A stretch of 64,000 bases of DNA. Source: Pithys albifrons albifrons (Eukaryota > Chordata > Aves > Passeriformes > Thamnophilidae). The position numbers and the translations under genes were made by a program. The notes beneath the pieces were generated by a model. The model searched no databases. It worked only from the letters and a program-made list of their open reading frames with translations, and was not told the DNA's origin. Where the stretch lies: positions 21,443,185 to 21,507,184 of the forward strand of contig NC_092470.1 of NCBI RefSeq assembly GCF_047495875.1, given 5' to 3'. Below are positions 57,595 through 64,000 of the stretch, one piece after another (position 1 is the first letter of the stretch; each line of letters starts with the position of its first letter).

Positions 57595-59740
57595 AGAGCC
57601 AGGAGTGCAGCACATCCCACCTGGAGCCCCTGCCAGGACACGAGCTCAGCCCTCACCTGCAGGATTCCCTCCCTCCCTCCCAGGGGATGGGTTGGGGTCA
57701 GCAGACCAGGCATCACCCCCAGCCCAAAGGACTATTCCACACAAAAGGAAGGCTGTGCACCTACATGAGCTGCCCCAGGACAGGACAAGGAGGGAGGTTT
57801 CCAGGAAAGGGAGGCAAGAGAAGCATCCCAGGTGGTGTCATCTCTATGGAAAGTGTACTGGAGAATGGAGCTGTCACCTGGAGCCAGCCCACTCCTTCCT
57901 GGAACAGTGAATACTCCAAACACACCAGCTGTGGGATGTAAATACAGAAGAGTTCACACCTGGAGCCTGGAGAAAACTGCAGTGGGTGAGGCAAAATCCC
58001 AGCACAGGGTGGGAGACACATGTCCCTGTGCTGGACTCTGCCCCAGCACTGCAGCCCCTCCGTGCTCAGCAAAGGCACCAGGTGCCTCTGAAGCTCTGTC
58101 TGGACCAAGGGGTCTGTGGGGCTGTGCCTAAACCAGCAGCTTTCCCAGGGCAATCCCCCTGAGAAGGGAAAGGGGAAATGCTGGTTTTGCCCAGCCAGAG
58201 CCAGCCAGGGTAACGAGGGCTGTGCAGCTGTGCTGGCCAAGGATCCCCCTCCGGGGTTCACCACTAACCAGGCTGGTGCTGCTGCCAGGGAAGCCCTTGT
58301 GGTACAGCCTCATCCCTGGGTTGAATTACCTCCCTTCCTCTAATTAGCACCTCCTAAAATACAGGGTGAATCAAAGCAATCATGGGTTGGAATGGCCTGG
58401 AGTAAACTGAGTTATGATTTACACTGAAATCAGTGCAGCGAAAGTGAAATTGCTCCCAACGACTGCTCTGATTTGCTGAGAGTTCCCGTTAATTTATTAA
58501 CTTCAATTAGCTGTTCTGAAACACAGCCTAAATAAGGACAGGTTCCTCCTCCTCCCCCTGAGGCTTGCAGGATGTTAATGTGCCCTACGGCATCACCCTG
58601 TTCTGCTGCTAATGACACTCCTGCTGTGTTGCGTGTGTTTATTAAAGTAATTTATTTACAGGTAAATTCCAAACCAAATGCTTCAGACTCTCAGTTTCCT
58701 TTCTCCTGCTTACACCTGGAACACAGACAATGACTAGGAGGATGTATTTTTTAGCATTGTGCTGTGTTAAGTACCCACAGCCTATTTTCCAGGTGCTGTG
58801 GAGTTAACAGCTTCTTTTAGTTAAACTTATTTTCATGACAGAATTATACTTAAAGCTAAATTGCTACAACAAATACATGAGCACAGAACTAGGGATGTTC
58901 TGTGACTCCTAACTAGACTCCTCACACACCAGAAGGGAGTTCTGAAGTCAGACAGGAGTTAGGACTGTTGGGAACTCTTCAATTCCTGTCATCTCCTTTC
59001 CATGGAATTCCAGCAGCCACATCCCTCAGTGGGCAGTGGATCCTCACTGGATCCAATGCAGAGAGGGCACTTCCCAAATGTTGGCTTTGGGCTCATGTTT
59101 AGCAGCACGCACAGAAATCTCCCTGATGGGGCTGGGCTCTGAAAACTCCCTCGGGGAAATGATTTCTAATGTCCCAACAGAGCAGAGATCCCTGAGCTGC
59201 TGAGTGAATCCTGCCCACCAGGGGCTCCTTCCCTGGGCTCGGCCACAGGTGTCAGGATTGCCACAAGCACTGCCCCATCAGGCGGGGAAACTGAGGAAAG
59301 AGAGCCCAGGTCTGCCCAGATGGCACAGGGGCAGTGCTGGCGGAGCAGGGAATGCACAGCGGGCTCACACTCAGCTCACTGCCCTCCCACAGCTGATTGT
59401 CCTGACAAGGGTTTTCCTTGGATCACCGGCTACAATAAAGGAACTGCTCAATTAAGAAGTTAAGAGGACCTTAATCAAAGTAATTACTGAAACTGATCTG
59501 ATTGGGAAGTAATCTATTCAGAGAAAGTTCTGAGTGCCAAGTGGGAAGCTCCAAGCCAAGCCCTGAGCTGATTGCAGTAGATGTGGATGATTTCCCACTT
59601 AGTTTTTCAAGTGCTATTGAAAATGTCTTCATCTGTGAATGTCAAATATTTATTTTTCTAAAACACCAAATAATGGCCATCCAGGCATCTCAACATATAA
59701 ACAACATGTTAGATGGGCTTTCAAGTACCTGGTGCATGGG

Positions 59741-60245
59741 AGCTGCTCTGGAGCAATGGGAGGAGCTGCTCTGGAGCAACGGGGGGAGCTGCACTGGAGC
59801 AACGGGGGGAGCTGCACTGGGCTGAGCTCTCAGGGACTGCAGCCAATCCCTGGGACACAGCTCTGCATGGGGCTGCCCCTGGCACGGCTGCTGGGAGAGC
59901 TGCTCTGGAACCAGCTGCTGGGAGAGCTGCTCTGGAACCAGCTGCTGGGAGAGCTGCTCTGGAACCAGCTGCTGGGAGAGCTGCTCTGGAACCAGCTGTT
60001 GGAGAGCTGCTCTGGAACCAGCTGCTGGGAGAGCTGCTCTGGAACCAGCTGTTGGAGCGCTGCTCTGGAACCAGCTGCTGGGAGAGCTGCTCTGGAACCA
60101 GCTGCTGGGAGAGCTGTTCTGGAACCAGCACTGGGATTGCTGCTCTGGAACCAGCTGCTGGGAGAGCTGCTCTGGAATCAGCTCTGGGATTGCTGCTCTG
60201 GAACCAGCTGTTGGAGAGCTGCTCTGGAACCAGCTCTGGGAGCCC
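59741..60245. repeat. 24-27-base minisatellite
   Basis: First a block based on GGAGCTGCTCTGGAGCAACG, a single-copy spacer at about 59825-59895, then about 13 units of GAGCTGCTCTGGAACCAG plus CTGCTGGGA. The two blocks share GAGCTGCTCTGGA. Confidence 0.93.
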
Positions 60246-60395
60246 CCTCTGCCCTGCCAGGATCACAGCAGTGATTCCATTGAACAGTCTGCCCCTGAAA
60301 ATCCCAATCCATCCTGAATCTGATTAATCAGCTCTGCCCTCGTGGTGCCTGCCTGCATTTTCTGAAGATTTAACTAGGATGGACAAACATCAAAT

Positions 60396-60915
60396 CACAG
60401 AGTCACGGGACAGTTTGTGTTGGGAGGGACCTTCTGGACCATCTCACTCCACCCCTGTCATGGGCAGGGACACCTCCCACCAGCCCAGGGTGCTCCAAGC
60501 CCTGTCCAGCCTGGCCTGGGACACTCCCAGGGATGGGGCAGCCACAGCTTCTCTGCCCAACCTGTGCCAGGGCCTGCCCACCCTCCCAGCCAGGAATTCC
60601 TTCCCAATATCCCATCTAACCCTGCCCTCTGGCAGTGGGAAGCCATTCCCCTTGTCCTGGCACTCCAGGCCCTTGTAAATAGTCTCTCTCCATCCTTCCT
60701 ATCAGTTCCCTTCAGGTTCTGAAAGGCCACAATGAGGCCACCCTGGAGCCTCCTCTCTTCTCCAGGCTGAACAATCCCTGCTGTCCCACCTGTCCTCATA
60801 GCAGAGCTGCCCCAGGAGCTGCTCCCTGTGGAGCCTCCCCTGGACCCCCTCCAGCAGCTCCATCTCCTCCCTGTGCTGCAGACCCCAGAGCTGCAGGAGG
60901 CACTGCAGGAACTTT
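60396..60915 (-). mobile_element. CR1 LINE 3' fragment, the longest uninterrupted in the window
   Basis: About 520 bases in minus orientation: ATCACAGAGTCACGGGACAG, TCATGGGCAGGGACACCTCC, CCCTTGTCCTGGCACTCCAG, AAGGCCACAATGAGGCCACC, CTCTTCTCCAGGCTGAACAA, and CTCCCTGTGCTGCAGACCCC. It is still 5'-truncated and has no reverse-transcriptase frame. Confidence 0.9.
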
Positions 60916-61530
60916 TTATACACAACACATGAAACCCAATTTTCATTTCAAATGTCCAGAGGTTGGTGCCAAAGCCCCAGTGCCAAGGGGAGCTGCCAGC
61001 AAATGATGGGATTTATTCAGATTTGGTTCCCTCCTTTCTGGGCTGAGTGAAAACCATCCTGTCTGCTTTACTCTCAGTAATGAATGGGAAAGGCACTTGT
61101 GGAGGGGAAAGGATGGAATAAGGATGGAACAGGGATGCAGTCACAGGGGAAGTGCATGTGGGAGGGGGATGCCTTCAAATCTGGGCTAATCTCAGTAGTC
61201 CTAAACTGACATCAAAGTCCAAACTCCATCAGACACAGGAACTGCCTTCCCTAGGGAGGCCAGGCTGGAAACATGTGGATGGGGAAGAACTTGCCCAGGG
61301 CTTGGACAGCTGCAAATCTGTAACTTAAAAAAGGCAGTTTCAGGGTTATACAATTCCACTGGCTTCAGCTTCAACCCTGAAATGATCACAGTGAAGCTCA
61401 GGAAACCCAAGTTACTCTCCCCAAAGGGCAAGAAGTCTCAAGCTTCTGTCAGAGCACAAACATCTAGAAACACACAGGAATTGTAAACTTCTGTCAAATT
61501 CCAGCCCTGCTCGATGCATCCAACTCTGTT

Positions 61531-61610
61531 ACAGACTCCCAGAATGGCTGAGGTTGGAAGGGAACTCTGGAGTTCCTCCTGTCCAACCCCCCTGCTCAAG
61601 CTTTCCTTGC
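61531..61610 (-). mobile_element. CR1 LINE 3' fragment, short
   Basis: ACAGACTCCCAGAATGGCTG, AGGTTGGAAGGGAACTCTGG and TCCTGTCCAACCCCCCTGCT form a CR1 3' end in minus orientation. Confidence 0.75.
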
Positions 61611-62572
61611 AAGTTCTTGCCAAAATAGTTCAGTTTGACTTTCAAAATGGATTTTACAAAAATGTGCAAGTGCTCCAGGTTATCCCACCACTCACACCTG
61701 TGAAAAAGTTCCTGCCATGGGAATGAAATACGTACACAGGAATGTGTCAGAAGAGCAAATGGGACTCCTAAAGTCTCCTGCAAACTCTATTGCCACTGGT
61801 GCCAACCTCCAGCATCACAGGAGATCAAAGGAAAGCAAAGCCAATGTGGAAAACCTGGGACAGTGAAGACTCAGTTTCCTTTTGAACTCAGGATACTTCT
61901 TGTGGTTTTTTAACTGCTTGATGCTCCTGAGCCTCTCCAGTGTCACATCCACGTGCTGGGGAATCACCACCACGGGAGGGAGTTACCAACACTTGGGGAG
62001 TGAGGCCGAGGATCAAAAACCACCATTAAATTCTGCAATGTAGGGACAGCCCCAGCACATGTGGAATGTTCACATTCTTAGAAAAACGACCCAACTGTCC
62101 CATTCAATCCCTGGGACAGACTGACAGGGGAATTTTTCTTTAATAAAGAACTTTGGTGAAACAGGAATGTCAGCTTTGGTTCATGCTGCACTGACTGGAA
62201 CAGGATCAAGTCTTAACTAAGTTCCACACGATGTTTTCAGGGGAAAAGTGGAGAATGTTTCATGGAATTTAAGTTGGGATTTGGCTTGCATCCTAGAACA
62301 TATATCTTGTTATGAAAACTGCTGAAACACTTTCAAGTGGGCAAGCCACAAGTGTCCTTGGAGCTCTCCAGTCAACTGGAAGTCACAGAGGCAGAACCTC
62401 CTAAAGCAGAAAAGCCTGAAATTGGGAGGGGGGTGAGGGAGGGGCGAGTACTCTTGGAATCCTGTCTGTTCTCCGGAACCGTTGGCTTGTGCCTACAGCA
62501 TGAAGTAGTTACAACTTGTTTGCTGCTATTGTCACAGATCCAGGACGTTACTCTGGCTAAATCATAATCTCT

Positions 62573-62785
62573 TCCTGCCTCAGTTCATCCATGTGTAAAC
62601 CTGGCTCGCTAACTCTTACCTTAATGTGTCATGGGGCTTAATTAATAACACTTAGGTCTTTTAAGTCCTCTACAAACATTAACTACTTCTTTTAACAACT
62701 CTCCAAGGTATTATTATCCCCGTTTTACTCATGGAGAAACGGCAAAAGAGGTTGTCACTTGCCCAAGGCAACAGGGTAATAGTTA
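62573..62785. mobile_element. MIR-like ancient SINE, two halves in inverted orientation
   Basis: The right part (about 62661-62785) reads like the 3' half of a MIR in plus orientation: ACAACTCTCCAAGGTATTAT, TTATCCCCGTTTTACTCATG, GAGAAACGGCAAAAGAGGTT and CACTTGCCCAAGGCAACAGG. The left part (about 62573-62660) resembles a MIR in the opposite orientation: CTGCCTCAGTTCATCCATGT, GTAAACCTGG, ATGGGGCTTAATTAATAACA. Matches are from memory of the MIR consensus. Confidence 0.6.
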
Positions 62786-62949
62786 CACTTAGAGATCCTC
62801 TTCACGGTAGTCCCTGACAGTGGCAACGGATCAAGAAAGGCAAAGACAATAATGACAAATTCGAAATTACTTTTAAAAGTGCACCACACGCAACTGGAAC
62901 ATGATGAAAATCCCTCGAGAAACAATAGGCTTGGGATCATAGAACACAC

Positions 62950-64000
62950 CACAACAGTCACCGCAGCCAAAGAAATGCCCCGCGCAGACCTGGGCTCGAG
63001 CTCGCCCAACAGCAACAACCGGACCTGTCCTCCCGAGTGCTCTCGAGTACCACAACACCGAGCAACAGGCGTGAGCAGCGCCCCGCAGTCCCCCGGAGCG
63101 GGCAGACAATCCGTGCGCGGCGCAGCACGCGAGTCCCTCCCGCCGCCTTCCCGGCAGGGCCGGTCAGGGCTCCGGACCGAGGGGTCCCGCTCGGAGCCGC
63201 CCCCCGCCCGTGACAGCCACAAACTCCGTGTCCGCGGCGCTGACCCCGCTCGGGCCGCCCCGGGAGCGGCGCCGGGGGAGCGGGGCAGGGGCAGGGGCAG
63301 GGGCAGCGGAGCAGGGGCTGCACCGCCGGGGCAGGGGCAGCACCGCCGGGGCAGGGGCAGCACCGCCGGGACAGGGGCAGCACCGCCGGGACAGGGGCAG
63401 CACCGCCGGGACAGGGGCAGCACGGAAGGGCAGGGGCTGCACGGCGGGCGAAACGGGGCAGGGGCAGCACAGAGGGGCAGGGGCAACAGGGCAGGGCCAG
63501 GGGCAGCGCGGCAGGGACAGCGGGTCAGGGGCAGGGCCGGGGGCAGCGGGGCACGGGCAGCACGGCCGGGGCAGGGGCAGGGCCGGGGGCAGCGGGGCAA
63601 GGGCAGCACGGCCGGGGCAGGGGCAGGGCCGGGGGCAGCAGGGCCGGGGCAGCACGGCCAGGGCAGGGGCAGGGCCGGGGGCAGCACGGCCGGGGCAGGG
63701 GCAGGGCCGGGGGCAGCAGGGCCGGGGCAGCAGGGCCGGGGCAGGGGCAGGGCCGGGGGCAGCAGGGCCAGGGGTAGCACGGCGGGGGCAGGGGCAGGGC
63801 CGGGGGCAGCACGGCGGGGGCAGCGGGGCGGCCGGTCGGGCCCTCCCCCGGGGCCGGTGACAGGCGCGTCCGGCGCTGCCGCCCCGGCGGCCACAACAAC
63901 AGCAGCAACAGGCGCGTCCTGCGCGGGACCCGCGCGGCTCGGCCCTCGGTGCGCCCGCAGCGCTCGGCCCGGCCCGGCCCGGCCCCGCCGCAGGCCTCGG
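62950..64000. promoter_or_regulatory. CpG-rich island, candidate CTDSPL2 promoter and non-coding exon 1
   Basis: CpG density rises abruptly at about 62,950 and continues to the window end. CTDSPL2 needs an upstream non-coding exon (acceptor at 47680), and this is the only CpG island upstream of it in the window, about 15 kb away. No donor site could be assigned confidently. It might instead belong to the next gene beyond the window (GOLM2 in mammals by synteny). Confidence 0.5.
63286..63835. repeat. GC-rich minisatellite within the right-hand CpG island
   Basis: Repeats of GGGGCAGGGGCAGCACCGCC at about 24-26-base spacing, changing at about 63,530 to GGGGCAGGGCCGGGGGCAGC. The plus strand is strongly G-rich. 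Confidence 0.95.

Larger units (their letters stand above)
54389..62572. other. Non-coding stretch, probable CTDSPL2 5' intron
   Basis: Contains four tandem or CR1 features listed separately and otherwise single-copy sequence. No coding exon of a known vertebrate family was seen on either strand. An unannotated non-coding exon or lncRNA cannot be excluded. Confidence 0.5.

Noticed and set aside
62755..63894. 379-codon Pro/Ala/Leu-rich minus-strand frame
   Set aside because: Covers the GC minisatellite of the CpG island; repetitive Pro-Cys-Pro-Gly composition comes from the repeat.

Overview
The window is nuclear DNA of a bird, most likely a songbird. It carries many 3'-anchored CR1 LINE fragments, one tRNA-derived SINE with a CR1-type tail, compact vertebrate introns and very GC-rich minisatellites. 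Three vertebrate genes can be read exon by exon: SPG11 (spatacsin, plus strand, 3' portion only), EIF3J (minus strand, complete) and CTDSPL2 (minus strand, complete coding region). As far as I recall, the order and orientation (CTDSPL2 and EIF3J in one direction, SPG11 converging on them) match human 15q21. No bacterial, viral or CRISPR content was seen.

Layout. 1-19,200: the last 24 coding exons of SPG11, phase-consistent at every junction, ending in a stop at 18,989 and AATAAA at 19,177. About 19,660-28,940: EIF3J, tail-to-tail with SPG11, eight coding exons, with a CpG-rich promoter at about 28,430-29,020. 29,020-32,945: intergenic, with simple G-rich satellites and a CR1 fragment. 32,945-47,680: CTDSPL2 3' UTR and its 12 coding exons. 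47,681-62,900: no coding exon seen; this is probably the long 5' UTR intron of CTDSPL2, with minisatellites, CR1 fragments and a MIR-like block. 62,950-64,000: a CpG-rich, G-rich island that is the best candidate for the CTDSPL2 promoter.

The striking property is tandem-repeat load: about 20 separate arrays occupy very roughly 15% of the window. Several begin or end within a few bases of exon borders, and three in SPG11 have copied a splice junction itself: acceptor copies before exon 6, donor copies after exon 18, and the acceptor approach of exon 22. A 406-base uninterrupted pyrimidine run forms the 3' end of another SPG11 intron, and one minisatellite arose inside a CR1 element. The three genes do not form a functional operon-like unit: they act in lysosome reformation (SPG11), translation initiation (EIF3J) and protein dephosphorylation (CTDSPL2). 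Their proximity is ancestral synteny. SPG11 exons are numbered here from the left edge of the window; by count from the 3' end they should equal human exons 17-40.
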